From positions 49,944 to 113,943 of the forward strand of contig NZ_JBMGQR010000004.1 in NCBI RefSeq assembly GCF_049059935.1: 64,000 nt of DNA, read 5' to 3'. How positions within the stretch are numbered: the first letter of the stretch is position 1; every line of letters begins with the position of its first letter. The position numbers were made by a program, and so were the translations under genes. This stretch comes from JAURVT01 sp049059935. GTDB lineage: Bacteria; Actinomycetota; Actinomycetes; Propionibacteriales; Nocardioidaceae. This document shows, in pieces, positions 8,585 to 18,786 of this stretch. The notes beneath the pieces are model-generated. The model searched no databases and was not told where the DNA came from. It worked only from the letters and a program-made list of their open reading frames with translations.

Positions 8585-9505
8585 ATGAGCGAGCTGCGAC
8601 GAGTGCTGGAGGGCCTGCCCGGCGTCGACCAGGTCGGCCTGGAGGGACGGGCGGCCGCGTTGTCGACCCGGTCGATCAAGGCGGCGTCCAAGGCGTACGC
8701 CATCGACCTGGCGATCCGCATGGTCGACCTGACGACGCTCGAGGGCGCCGACACGCCCGGCAAGGTCCGCTCGCTGGCCGCCAAGGCCGTGCGCCCCGAC
8801 CCGTCGGACCCGTCGTGCCCGTCCACGGCGGCGGTCTGCGTCTACCCCGACATGGTCAAGATCGCCAAGGACGCGCTCGGCGACGCACCCGTCAACGTCG
8901 CGAGTGTGGCGACGGCGTTCCCGTCCGGCCGCTCCAGCCTCGAGATCAAGCTCGCCGACACGCGCGACGCCGTCGCGGCCGGTGCCGACGAGATCGACAT
9001 GGTCATCGACCGGGGCGCGTTCCTGGCCGGCGACCTCGACCGCGTCCACGACGAGATCGTCGCGGTCAAGGAGGCGTGCGGGCGTCCCGACGGCAGCCAC
9101 GCCCACCTCAAGGTGATCCTCGAGACCGGCGAGCTGGCGACGTACGACAACGTCCGCCGCGCGTCCTGGCTCGCGATGCTGGCCGGCGGCGACTTCATCA
9201 AGACCTCCACCGGCAAGGTCCAGCCCGCCGCGACGCTGCCCGTCACGCTGCTGATGCTGCAGGCCGTCCGCGACTTCCGCGAGACCCACGGCCGCCAGGT
9301 CGGCGTCAAGCCCGCCGGCGGCATCCGCACCAGCAAGGACGCGATCAAGTACCTGGTGGTCGTCAACGAGGTGGCCGGGCCCGACTGGCTCGACCCCGAC
9401 TGGTTCCGCTTCGGCGCCTCCAGCCTGCTCAACGACCTGCTGATGCAGCGCCAGAAGCTGACCACCGGGCACTACTCCGGCCCCGACCACGTCACGATCG
9501 ACTGA
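8585..9505 (+). CDS. deoC: Deoxyribose-phosphate aldolase
   Basis: A 306-residue long-form class I aldolase that splits 2-deoxyribose-5-phosphate into glyceraldehyde-3-phosphate and acetaldehyde. GGDFIKTSTGK carries the Schiff-base lysine (Lys206). EIDMVIDRGAFLAGD holds the catalytic Asp, and GVKPAGGIRTSKDA the second active-site lysine. The ATG at 8585 was chosen because the family normally starts a few residues before this N-terminus. The aldehyde dehydrogenase gene begins 10 bp downstream and probably removes the acetaldehyde. Confidence 0.93.
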   Translation: MSELRRVLEGLPGVDQVGLEGRAAALSTRSIKAASKAYAIDLAIRMVDLTTLEGADTPGKVRSLAAKAVRPDPSDPSCPSTAAVCVYPDMVKIAKDALGDAPVNVASVATAFPSGRSSLEIKLADTRDAVAAGADEIDMVIDRGAFLAGDLDRVHDEIVAVKEACGRPDGSHAHLKVILETGELATYDNVRRASWLAMLAGGDFIKTSTGKVQPAATLPVTLLMLQAVRDFRETHGRQVGVKPAGGIRTSKDAIKYLVVVNEVAGPDWLDPDWFRFGASSLLNDLLMQRQKLTTGHYSGPDHVTID

Positions 9506-9515
9506 AGGCTGCGCC

Positions 9516-10958
9516 ATGAGTGTTTTCGAGTACGCACCCGCCCCGGAGTCCCGCGGCGTCGTCGACCTGCGGTCGTCGTACGGCCTGTTCGTCGACGGTG
9601 AGTTCACCGACGGCGACGGCCCGATGTTCAAGACGATCAGCCCGGCCACCGAGGAGGTGCTCGCCGAGGTCACCGAGGCGAGCGCCGCCGACGTCGACCG
9701 CGCCGTCGCCGCCGCCCGCCGGGCGCACTCGCGCGTCTGGTCGCGGATGCCCGGCTCCGAGCGCGCCAAGTACCTGTACCGGATCGCCCGGATCATCGCC
9801 GAGCGCTCCCGCGAGCTCGCCGTGCTCGAGACCCTCGACAACGGCAAGCCGATCCGCGAGTCGCGCGACGTCGACGTCCCGCTCGTCTCGCAGTGGTTCT
9901 TCTACTACGCGGGCTGGGCCGACAAGCTCGACCACGCCGGCCTCGGCCCCGACCCGCGCTCGCTCGGCGTCGCGGCCCAGGTCATCCCGTGGAACTTCCC
10001 GCTGATGATGCTGGCCTGGAAGGTCGCCCCGGCGCTCGCCGCGGGCAACACCGTCGTGCTCAAGCCGGCCGAGACCACTCCCCTGACGGCGCTGTTGTTC
10101 GCCGAGATCTGCCAGCAGGCCGACCTGCCTCCGGGCGTCGTCAACATCGTCACCGGCGCCGGCGCCACCGGTCAGGCGCTCGTCGAGCACGACGGCGTCG
10201 ACAAGGTCGCCTTCACCGGCTCCACGCCCGTCGGTCGCCAGATCGCCCGCGCCGTGGCCGGCACCGACAAGCGCCTCACGCTCGAGCTCGGCGGCAAGGC
10301 CGCCAACATCGTCTTCGACGACGCACCGCTCGACCAGGCGGTCGAGGGCATCGTGTCGGGCATCTTCTTCAACCAGGGCCACGTCTGCTGCGCCGGGTCC
10401 CGGCTGCTCGTCCAGGAGAACGTCTACGACGAGGTGATCGGCAAGCTCAAGGCCCGGATGGCCACGCTGCGCGTCGGCGACCCGCTCGACAAGAACACCG
10501 ACGTCGGCGCGATCAACTCCGCCGAGCAGCTGGCCCGCATCACCGAGCTGGCCGCGACGGGCGACGCCGAGGGCGCCGAGCGCTGGTCCCCGCCGTGCGA
10601 GCTGCCGTCCGACGGGTTCTGGTACGCGCCGACGATCTTCACCGGCGTCTCCCAGGCCCACCGGATCGCCCGCGAGGAGATCTTCGGCCCGGTGCTGTCG
10701 GTGCTGACGTTCCGCACGCCCGACGAGGCCGTCGCCAAGGCCAACAACACGCCGTACGGCCTCTCGGCCGGCGTCTGGACCGACAAGGGCTCGCGGATCC
10801 TCGCGATGGCCAACCGCCTGCGCGCGGGCGTCGTCTGGGCCAACACGTTCAACAAGTTCGACCCCGCGTCGCCGTTCGGCGGCTACTCCGAGTCCGGCTA
10901 CGGCCGCGAGGGCGGAAAGCACGGGCTGGCCGCGTACCTGCAGGGAGGCACCCGATGA
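9516..10958 (+). CDS. Aldehyde dehydrogenase
   Basis: A full-length 480-residue NAD(P)-dependent aldehyde dehydrogenase. It has the cofactor segment VIPWNFPLMML, the general-base glutamate in LELGGKAANIVFDDA, and the catalytic cysteine Cys291 in GHVCCAGSR. Placed right behind deoC it probably oxidises acetaldehyde from deoxyribose cleavage to acetate, though other short aldehydes are possible. Its stop overlaps the start of a second, shorter aldehyde dehydrogenase-like gene (ATGA), suggesting coupled production of the two proteins. Confidence 0.9.
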   Translation: MSVFEYAPAPESRGVVDLRSSYGLFVDGEFTDGDGPMFKTISPATEEVLAEVTEASAADVDRAVAAARRAHSRVWSRMPGSERAKYLYRIARIIAERSRELAVLETLDNGKPIRESRDVDVPLVSQWFFYYAGWADKLDHAGLGPDPRSLGVAAQVIPWNFPLMMLAWKVAPALAAGNTVVLKPAETTPLTALLFAEICQQADLPPGVVNIVTGAGATGQALVEHDGVDKVAFTGSTPVGRQIARAVAGTDKRLTLELGGKAANIVFDDAPLDQAVEGIVSGIFFNQGHVCCAGSRLLVQENVYDEVIGKLKARMATLRVGDPLDKNTDVGAINSAEQLARITELAATGDAEGAERWSPPCELPSDGFWYAPTIFTGVSQAHRIAREEIFGPVLSVLTFRTPDEAVAKANNTPYGLSAGVWTDKGSRILAMANRLRAGVVWANTFNKFDPASPFGGYSESGYGREGGKHGLAAYLQGGTR

Positions 10959-11805
10959 GCCGGGTCGACGTCCGCAAGACCTACAAGCTCTACGTCGGGG
11001 GCGCGTTCCCTCGCAGCGAGTCCGGACGCACCTACGAAGCGCTCGACGCCAAGGGCGCGTTCCTGGCCAACGCGTCGAAGGCCTCGCGCAAGGACGGCCG
11101 CGACGCCGTCGTCGCCGCCCGCAAGGCGTTCGGCGGCTGGTCGACGCGCACGCCCTACAACCGCGGGCAGATCCTCTACCGCGTCGCCGAGATGCTCGAG
11201 GGACGCCGCGAGCAGCTCGCGTCCGAGGTCGCCGCCACCGAGGGGCTGACGCGCGCGCAGGCCGGACGCGTCGTCGACGCCGCCGTCGACCGCTGGGTCT
11301 GGTACGCCGGCTGGGCCGACAAGCTCGCCCAGGTGGTCGGCAACGCCAACCCCGTCAGCGGGCCGTTCTTCAACCTCTCGACGCCCGAGCCGACCGGCGT
11401 CGTGGCGGTCGCCGCGCCGCAGGACTCCTCGCTGCTCGGCCTGGTCAGCGTCGTCGCGCCGGTGATCGTCACGGGCAACACCGCCGTCGTCGTCTCGTCG
11501 TACGAGCGGCCGCTGCCCGCGATCACGCTGTCGGAGGTGCTGGCCACGTCCGACCTCCCCGGTGGCGTGGTCAACGTGCTCACCGGCGACGTCGCCGAGG
11601 TCGGCCCGTGGCTGGCCACCCACCGCGACGTCGACGCCCTCGACCTCACGGGCGCCGGCGACGCCGCCACGGCCCTGGAGCAGGACGCCGCCGAGGGCCT
11701 CAAGCGGGTGCTCCGCCCGTCCGCCGAGGACTGGACGCTCACCCCCGGGCTCACCCGGATGACCACGTTCGTCGAGACCAAGACGGTCTGGCACCCGATC
11801 GGGGT

Positions 11806-11809
<4 letters not shown>
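10955..11809 (+). CDS. Half-length, probably non-catalytic aldehyde dehydrogenase homologue
   Basis: A 284-residue protein matching the N-terminal, cofactor-binding part of aldehyde dehydrogenases (KLYVGGAFPRSESG; YNRGQILYRVAEML; GNTAVVVSSYERPLPA; LPGGVVNVLTG). It stops before the region holding the catalytic Glu and Cys, keeping only a short tail (FVETKTVWHPIGV). The reading frame is clean, with normal codon use and a 4-bp start overlap with the full enzyme, so it looks like a maintained gene rather than decay. A structural or regulatory partner of the upstream enzyme is possible. It ends in a 4-bp tail-to-tail overlap with the kinase gene. Confidence 0.8.
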
Positions 11810-13587
<1,778 letters not shown>

Positions 13588-13611
13588 AGCGGACATTATG
13601 CTGCAGGCACC
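13588..13611. promoter_or_regulatory. Very short bidirectional promoter region, kinase / sigma factor
   Basis: Only 24 bp separate the two start codons. The stretch contains the near-palindrome CATTATG (13594-13600), which reads as CATAAT on the minus strand. That would place the kinase start of transcription at about its ATG. No Shine-Dalgarno sequence is visible for either gene. The -35 elements, if any, must lie within the opposite gene. Confidence 0.4.
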
Positions 13612-14163
13612 ATGGGAGACGACGCGGACGACCTCGACGACCTGGCCGCGCGCGCTCGCGACGGCGACACCGCAGCCCTCGAGCTGCTGCTCGCCGGGCT
13701 GCAGCCCCGCGTGATGCGGGTGTGCCAGCGCATGCTGCCCTACCGCGAGGACGCCGAGGAGGCCTGCCAGGACGTGCTGATGACGGTGGCCCGCAAGATC
13801 GGCTCGTTCGAGGGGCGCAGCAGCATCACCACCTGGACGCACACCGTCGCCGCCAACGCGTCGCGCCAGACCTACCGGACCCTGAAGCGGCGCTTCGCCG
13901 AGCGTCCCACCGACGAGCTGCCCGCCGCGGTCGACCCGCGCACGACCAGCGTCATCGCCGGCAGCCGGGTCGACCTCCTCGAGGCGCTGGAGACGCTCGA
14001 GGTGGAGCAGCCCGAGCTCGTCGAGGCGCTCGTGCTCCGCGACGTCGGCGAGCTCGACTACGCCGAGATCGCGCGTCAGGTCGACATCCCGGTGGGCACG
14101 GTGAAGTCGCGCGTGCACCGCGCGCGCCAGGCCATCCGTCCGTTCCTGGTCACCGGACCCTGA
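13612..14163 (+). CDS. ECF-type RNA polymerase sigma factor
   Basis: A 183-residue sigma-70 family factor with only regions 2 and 4. Region 2 includes LPYREDAEEACQDVLMTVARKI and FEGRSSITTWTHTVAANASRQ. Region 4 includes LRDVGELDYAEIARQVDIP, the helix-turn-helix, then GTVKSRVHRARQ. No anti-sigma gene is next to it; the divergent Ser/Thr kinase is the obvious candidate partner. The acidic EDAEE motif in region 2.2 is kept, unlike in ECF factors known to need phosphorylation there. The downstream kinase-fold gene starts 5 bp after the stop. Confidence 0.88.
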   Translation: MGDDADDLDDLAARARDGDTAALELLLAGLQPRVMRVCQRMLPYREDAEEACQDVLMTVARKIGSFEGRSSITTWTHTVAANASRQTYRTLKRRFAERPTDELPAAVDPRTTSVIAGSRVDLLEALETLEVEQPELVEALVLRDVGELDYAEIARQVDIPVGTVKSRVHRARQAIRPFLVTGP

Positions 14164-14168
14164 CGCCC

Positions 14169-14759
14169 GTGGCTCAGGTGATCGTCCTGGCCGGGCCGTC
14201 GGGGTCCGGCAAGTCCCGGCTGGCCCAGCGGCTCGAGCTGCCCGTGCTGCGGCTCGACGACTTCTACCGCGACGGCGACGACCCCGACCTCCCCCGCTCC
14301 ACCCTCGGCATCGTCGACTGGGACGACGCGGGGTCGTGGGACGTCGACGCCGCGTGCGACGCGATCGAGGAGCTCGGCCGCACCGGACGCGTCGAGGCGC
14401 CCGTCTACGACATCGCCGCCAACGCCGCCGTCGCGACGCAGGTGGTCGAGCTCGGCGGGCACGACCGGTTCGTCGCCGAGGGGCTGTTCGCGCCGCTGGT
14501 GGTGGCCGAGTGCCGGGCGCGCGGCGTCCTGGCCGACGCCGTGTGCGTGCGCCACCACCGCGTCGTCACGTTCGCCCTGCGCTTCGCGCGCGACCTGTCG
14601 GAGCACCGCAAGCCCCCGTGGGTGCTGCTGCGGCGCGGGTGGCGCCTGATGCGCGACGAGCCGCACGTCGTCGCCGACGCCGTCGCGCACGGCTGCCGTC
14701 CGATGTCGCCGCGCCGGGCCGAGGCCCTGCTCGGACGGTCGTCGGCGCCCACCCGATGA
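14169..14759 (+). CDS. Uridine kinase-like P-loop ATPase
   Basis: A 196-residue P-loop protein with Walker A GPSGSGKS at residues 8-15 and LDDFYRDGDD just after, the nucleoside-binding loop of uridine kinases. VDWDDAGSWDVDAACDAI follows the same family pattern. It probably phosphorylates a nucleoside, fitting the surrounding nucleoside genes, but substrate specificity cannot be read from sequence. The GTG start at 14169 leaves 5 bp after the sigma factor stop; no ATG lies near. Confidence 0.75.
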   Translation: MAQVIVLAGPSGSGKSRLAQRLELPVLRLDDFYRDGDDPDLPRSTLGIVDWDDAGSWDVDAACDAIEELGRTGRVEAPVYDIAANAAVATQVVELGGHDRFVAEGLFAPLVVAECRARGVLADAVCVRHHRVVTFALRFARDLSEHRKPPWVLLRRGWRLMRDEPHVVADAVAHGCRPMSPRRAEALLGRSSAPTR

Positions 14760-14788
14760 GTCCGCCGTCCGGCGCCGGTCTACCCCGC

Positions 14789-15262
14789 ATGGACACTTTG
14801 AGGACCTGCCTGTGGTTCGACACCCAGGCCGAGGAGGCTGCGGCCTTCTACTGCACCGTCTTCGACGGGAAGACCACCGGCACCACGCACTACACCGAGG
14901 GATCGATGCGCGAGGCCGGCATGGTCATGACGGTGGACTTCGAGGTCGCCGGGATGCGCTTCACCGCGCTCAACGGCGGCGACCAGTTCACCTTCGACGA
15001 GTCGATCTCGTTCCAGGTGCCGTGCCGCGGCCAGGAGGAGCTCGACCACTACTGGTTCGCGCTCGCCGAGGGCGGCTCGCACGGCCAGTGCGGCTGGCTC
15101 ACCGACAAGTTCGGCGTGTCGTGGCAGGTCTACGACCCCGAGGCGATGGCCCGCATGCTGGGCGGCGACGATCCCGCCGGCGCGCAGCGCGCCATGCAGG
15201 CGATGCTCCAGATGACGCGCATCGACGTCGCCGAGCTGGAGCGGGCGTACGCCGGGGAGTGA
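14789..15262 (+). CDS. VOC superfamily protein (PhnB/3-dmu-9-mt type)
   Basis: A 157-residue protein of the glyoxalase/VOC fold. It starts with TLRTCLWFDTQAEEAAAFYCTVF and ends with GVSWQVYDPEAMARML, the usual pattern of the PhnB-like group. Members bind metal or small ligands; no function can be assigned. An alternative ATG at 14756 overlaps the upstream stop by ATGA and would add 11 residues, but family members begin near MxTLRTCLWFD. The stop at 15262 directly abuts the convergent adenosine deaminase gene. Confidence 0.75.
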   Translation: MDTLRTCLWFDTQAEEAAAFYCTVFDGKTTGTTHYTEGSMREAGMVMTVDFEVAGMRFTALNGGDQFTFDESISFQVPCRGQEELDHYWFALAEGGSHGQCGWLTDKFGVSWQVYDPEAMARMLGGDDPAGAQRAMQAMLQMTRIDVAELERAYAGE

Positions 15263-16336
15263 TCAGGCGAGCGCGTCGTAGCCCGGCTTGACGACGTCCT
15301 CGATCAGGGCGAGGCGGGCGTCGTAGTGCAGGAACGCGCTCTTCATCGCGTTGATGGTGAACCAGCGCAGGTCGTCGAGGTCGTACCCGAACGCGTCGAC
15401 GAGCAGCCCCATCTCGCGGCTCATCGAGGTGCCGCTCATCAGCCGGTTGTCGGTGTTGACGGTGACGCGGAAGCGCAGGTCCTTGAGCACGCCGATGGGG
15501 TGCTCGGCGATCGACGCGACCGCGCCCGTCTGCACGTTGGACGACGGGCACAGCTCGAGCGGCACGCGGCGGTCGCGCACGTAGTTGGCGAGCCGTCCGA
15601 GCACGGGGTGCTCGGGGTCGGCGAGGTCGACGTCGTCGATGATCCGCACGCCGTGGCCGAGGCGGTCGGCGCCGCACCACTGCAGCGCCTGCCAGATCGA
15701 CGGCAGGCCGAACGCCTCGCCCGCGTGGATCGTGAAGTGCGCGTTGGCGCGGTGCACGTACTCGAACGCGTCGAGGTGACGGGTGGGAGGGAAGCCGGCC
15801 TCCGCGCCGGCGATGTCGAACCCGACCACGCCGGCGTCGCGCCGCTCGACGGCCAGCTCGGCGATCTCGAGCGACCGCGCCGCGTGACGCATGGCCGTGA
15901 GCAGCTGACGCGCGACGATCGGACGTCCGGCCGCCTCGGCGTTGCGCATGCCCGTCTCGACGCCCTCGGTGACCGCGTCGATGGCGCCGTCCAGCGACAG
16001 CCCCTTCTCCAGGTGCTGCTCGGGCGCCCAGCGCATCTCGGCGTACACGACCCCGTCGGCCGCGAGGTCCTCCACGGCCTCCTGCGCGACGCGCGCCAGG
16101 TGCTCGTGGGTCTGCATGACGGCGACGGTGTGGCCGAACGTCTCGAGGTAGCGCTCCAGCGAGCCCGAGTTGGCGGCCGTCGCGAACCACTGCCCCAGCG
16201 CCTCGGCGTCGTCCGCCGGAAGCTCGTGGCCCGCCTCGCGGGCCAGCTCCAGGATCGTCGACGGACGCAGCCCGCCGTCGAGGTGGTCGTGGAGCAGCAC
16301 CTTCGGCGCTGCCTCGATCTGCGCCGTCGTCACCAT
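15263..16336 (-). CDS. add: Adenosine deaminase
   Basis: A 357-residue TIM-barrel metal-dependent deaminase converting adenosine and deoxyadenosine to inosine forms. The zinc motif is HDHLDG at about residue 16, followed by HAGEAFG, the histidine of DRLGHGVRI, and CPSSNVQTG. The last zinc Asp lies in NTDNRLMSGTSM, where many homologues have a second Asp in place of Asn. The ATG at 16336 is preferred because GGTGG lies just upstream at normal spacing; a GTG at 16345 is also in frame. It is separated from the deoA operon upstream by a 675-bp repeat-containing gap, so it probably has its own promoter. Confidence 0.92.
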   Translation of the reverse strand: MVTTAQIEAAPKVLLHDHLDGGLRPSTILELAREAGHELPADDAEALGQWFATAANSGSLERYLETFGHTVAVMQTHEHLARVAQEAVEDLAADGVVYAEMRWAPEQHLEKGLSLDGAIDAVTEGVETGMRNAEAAGRPIVARQLLTAMRHAARSLEIAELAVERRDAGVVGFDIAGAEAGFPPTRHLDAFEYVHRANAHFTIHAGEAFGLPSIWQALQWCGADRLGHGVRIIDDVDLADPEHPVLGRLANYVRDRRVPLELCPSSNVQTGAVASIAEHPIGVLKDLRFRVTVNTDNRLMSGTSMSREMGLLVDAFGYDLDDLRWFTINAMKSAFLHYDARLALIEDVVKPGYDALA

Positions 16337-16378
16337 GGGCGCCACCCTACCGACGGGCTCCGTCGACGGGTCACGGGT

Positions 16379-16650
16379 GCGGCGCCGCCGGGGTGCTCAC
16401 CGGCAGGCACCGAGCGACGGGTGGGCGCGGGCGGGTCGCCGCGGCCGGGTGGACGTCTCGGTGGGTGGACGACCGGGTCTCAGCAGCCCCAGCCGTCACA
16501 CCGACCATGGCAGAAAGGTGCGGACCACGGTGAATTCACCATGGTCCGCGACTGTTTGCCATGGTCGGCAGCCCGGCCGTCTCACCCGCCGAGACCCGAG
16601 CCCGGCCGCCGACAGCGACCACCCACCACTCCGCCCGTAGGTGCGCCCTT
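16379..16650. repeat. Tandem ~310-bp repeat, copy 1, with nested palindromes
   Basis: This unit and the one 310 bp further on are nearly identical. The core at 16474-16598 is a set of nested inverted repeats: CGGGTCTC...GAGACCCG outside, CCGACCATGGCA (16501-16512) pairing with TGCCATGGTCGG (16557-16568), and a 30-bp near-perfect palindrome centred on GGTGAATTCACC (16520-16549). No plausible gene lies in it. Confidence 0.85.
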
Positions 16651-16688
16651 CGTCCTGGCCGCGACCCGTCGGGTGAGGACCGGTGCGT

Positions 16689-16965
16689 GCGGCGCCGCCG
16701 GGGTGCTCACCGACAGGCACCGAGCGACGGGTGGGCGCGGGCGGGTCGCTGCGGCCGGGTGGACGTCTCGGTGGGTGGACGTCCGGGTCTCAGCAGCCCC
16801 AGCCGTCACACCGACCATGGCAAACAGGTGCGAACCACGGTGAATTCGCCATGGTCCGCGACCGTTTGCCATGGTCGGCACCCCCGCCGTCTCACCCCAC
16901 GAGACCCGTGGACGGCTGAAGGCGGGACCCGCCGCCGCCCCGCCCATAGGTGCGCCCTTCGTCGC
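16689..16965. repeat. Tandem ~310-bp repeat, copy 2, with nested palindromes
   Basis: Second copy, offset 310 bp. The nested core is 16784-16908, again 125 bp long. The middle stem is longer here: CCGACCATGGCAAAC (16811-16825) pairs perfectly with 16864-16878. The inner palindrome is at 16830-16859 with extra mismatches. The 675-bp gap between add (starts 16336) and the MaoC gene (ends 17012) holds these two copies and nothing else I can support. Confidence 0.85.
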
Positions 16966-17011
16966 GCGAGCACCCCGAGCACCAGCCGCGCTGCAAGCCA
17001 GCACCCCCGCG

Positions 17012-17467
17012 TCACTCCGCGAGCAGCAGCACGACCGTCTCGGCGACGCAGGCAGGACGCTTGCCGCCCTCGATCTCGATGGTGTGCTGCAGGACGACCT
17101 GCTGGCCCTTCTCGATGTCGGTGACCTCGAGGACCTTGACGCGCGAGCGCACCCGGGAGCCGACGGGGACCGGGGAGGGGAAGCGCACCTTGTTGGCGCC
17201 GTAGTTGATCTTGGCGCCCTCGCCCGCGAAGGCGAACACCTGCGCGCCGAGGTACGGGATGAGCGACAGCGTCAGGTAGCCGTGCGCGATCGTCGCGCCG
17301 AAGGGGCCCTTGGCGGCCTTCTCGGGGTCGACGTGGATCCACTGGTGGTCGCCGGTCGCGTCGGCGAACGCGTCGATCCGGTCCTGCGTGACCTCGAGCC
17401 AGGCGCTCAGGCCCAGCTCCTCGCCGGCTGCGGCCGACACCTCGTCGGGGTCGTTCAGCACGCGCAT
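17012..17467 (-). CDS. MaoC-family dehydratase (enoyl-CoA hydratase type)
   Basis: A 151-residue single hot-dog protein. DAFADATGDHQWIHVDPEKA has the Asp and His of the R-specific enoyl-CoA hydratase active site, and GPFGATIAHGYLTLSLIP is the family's hydratase loop. It would hydrate a trans-2-enoyl thioester. The ATG at 17467 has GAGAGGA nearby and lies 23 bp behind deoA, so it is the last gene of the nucleoside operon. The link between an acyl-CoA enzyme and nucleoside catabolism is not obvious. Confidence 0.87.
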   Translation of the reverse strand: MRVLNDPDEVSAAAGEELGLSAWLEVTQDRIDAFADATGDHQWIHVDPEKAAKGPFGATIAHGYLTLSLIPYLGAQVFAFAGEGAKINYGANKVRFPSPVPVGSRVRSRVKVLEVTDIEKGQQVVLQHTIEIEGGKRPACVAETVVLLLAE

Positions 17468-17490
17468 GTGGATCGGTCCTCTCGGTTGGT

Positions 17491-18786
17491 TCAGCTGATC
17501 GTGTCGATGACGATGGGTGCCGCGTCGACGGGCGTGCCCGCCTCGGCGACGTCGAAGCCGCCCTCCAGGGCCTCCAGGGCGCGGGCGAACCGCTCGGGGG
17601 TGTCGGTGTGGAGCGTCAGGAGCGGGTCGCCGGCGCGGACGACGTCGCCGGGCTTGGCGTGCATCTGCACGCCCGCCGCGGCCTGCACGGCCTCGCCGGG
17701 ACGCGAGCGGCCGGCGCCGAGACGCCAGGCGGCCAGGCCGACGGCCATCGCGTCGAGGCGCGACAGGACGCCGTCGGCGGGTGCGGGGACCACGTGGATG
17801 TCGGTCGCGCGGGGCAGGTCGGCGTCCGGGTCGCCGCCCTGGGCGCGGATCATCTGCTTCCAGACGTCCATCGCGCGGCCGTCGGCGAGCGCGTCGGCGG
17901 GGTCGACGTCGCCGCGGCCGGCGGCGCGGAGCATCTCGCGGGCCAGCGCCAGCGTCAGCTCGACGACGTCGGACGGACCGCCGCCGGCGAGCACCTCGAC
18001 GGACTCGGCCACCTCGAGCGCGTTGCCCGCCGTGAGGCCGAGCGGGGTGGACATGTCGGTGAGCAGGGCGGTGGTCGCGACGCCGGCGTCGGTGCCGAGG
18101 GCCACCATCGTCTCGGCGAGCTCGCGCGCGTCGGCCTCGGTCTTCATGAACGCCCCCACGCCCACCTTGACGTCGAGCACCAGCGAGCCGGTTCCCTCGG
18201 CGATCTTCTTGCTCATGATCGAGCTGGCGATGAGCGGGATGGCCTCGACGGTGCCGGTGACGTCGCGCAGCGCGTAGAGCTTCTTGTCGGCCGGCGCCAG
18301 GCCCGAGCCCGCGGCGCAGATCACGGCGCCGACCTGCTCGAGCTGGTCGAGCATCTGCTCGTTGCTGAGCGACGCCTGCCAGCCGGGGATCGCCTCGAGC
18401 TTGTCGAGCGTGCCGCCCGTGTGGCCGAGGCCGCGGCCCGACAGCTGCGGGACGGCCACGCCGCACGCGGCCACGAGCGGGGCGAGCGGCAGGGTGATCT
18501 TGTCGCCGACCCCGCCGGTGGAGTGCTTGTCGGCGGTGGGACGGGACAGGCCGGAGAAGTCCATCCGCTCGCCCGAGGCGATCATCGCCGCCGTCCAGCG
18601 CGAGATCTCGCGGCGTCCCATGCCGTTCAGCAGGATCGCCATCGCCAGCGCCGACATCTGCTCGTCGGCGACGACGCCGCGCGTGTAGGCGTCGACCACC
18701 CAGTCGATCTGGGAGTCGGCGAGCTCGCCGCCGTCGCGCTTGGCGGCGATCACCTCGACGGCGTCGTGCTGCTCGGGCTGGGTCAT
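17491..18786 (-). CDS. deoA: Thymidine phosphorylase
   Basis: A 431-residue pyrimidine nucleoside phosphorylase. KHSTGGVGDK at about residue 85 is the phosphate-binding signature, and SGRGLGHTGGTLDKLEAIPG is the adjacent family signature. It releases thymine or uracil and deoxyribose-1-phosphate for the mutase and deoC steps. The ATG overlaps the stop of the upstream P450 gene by 4 bp. Confidence 0.94.
   Translation of the reverse strand: MTQPEQHDAVEVIAAKRDGGELADSQIDWVVDAYTRGVVADEQMSALAMAILLNGMGRREISRWTAAMIASGERMDFSGLSRPTADKHSTGGVGDKITLPLAPLVAACGVAVPQLSGRGLGHTGGTLDKLEAIPGWQASLSNEQMLDQLEQVGAVICAAGSGLAPADKKLYALRDVTGTVEAIPLIASSIMSKKIAEGTGSLVLDVKVGVGAFMKTEADARELAETMVALGTDAGVATTALLTDMSTPLGLTAGNALEVAESVEVLAGGGPSDVVELTLALAREMLRAAGRGDVDPADALADGRAMDVWKQMIRAQGGDPDADLPRATDIHVVPAPADGVLSRLDAMAVGLAAWRLGAGRSRPGEAVQAAAGVQMHAKPGDVVRAGDPLLTLHTDTPERFARALEALEGGFDVAEAGTPVDAAPIVIDTIS

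Noticed and set aside
16582..17004. Possible 140-codon minus-strand gene over the repeat region
   Set aside because: It runs through both repeat copies and their palindromes, has no recognisable protein pattern, and its length depends on the lack of stops in GC-rich DNA.
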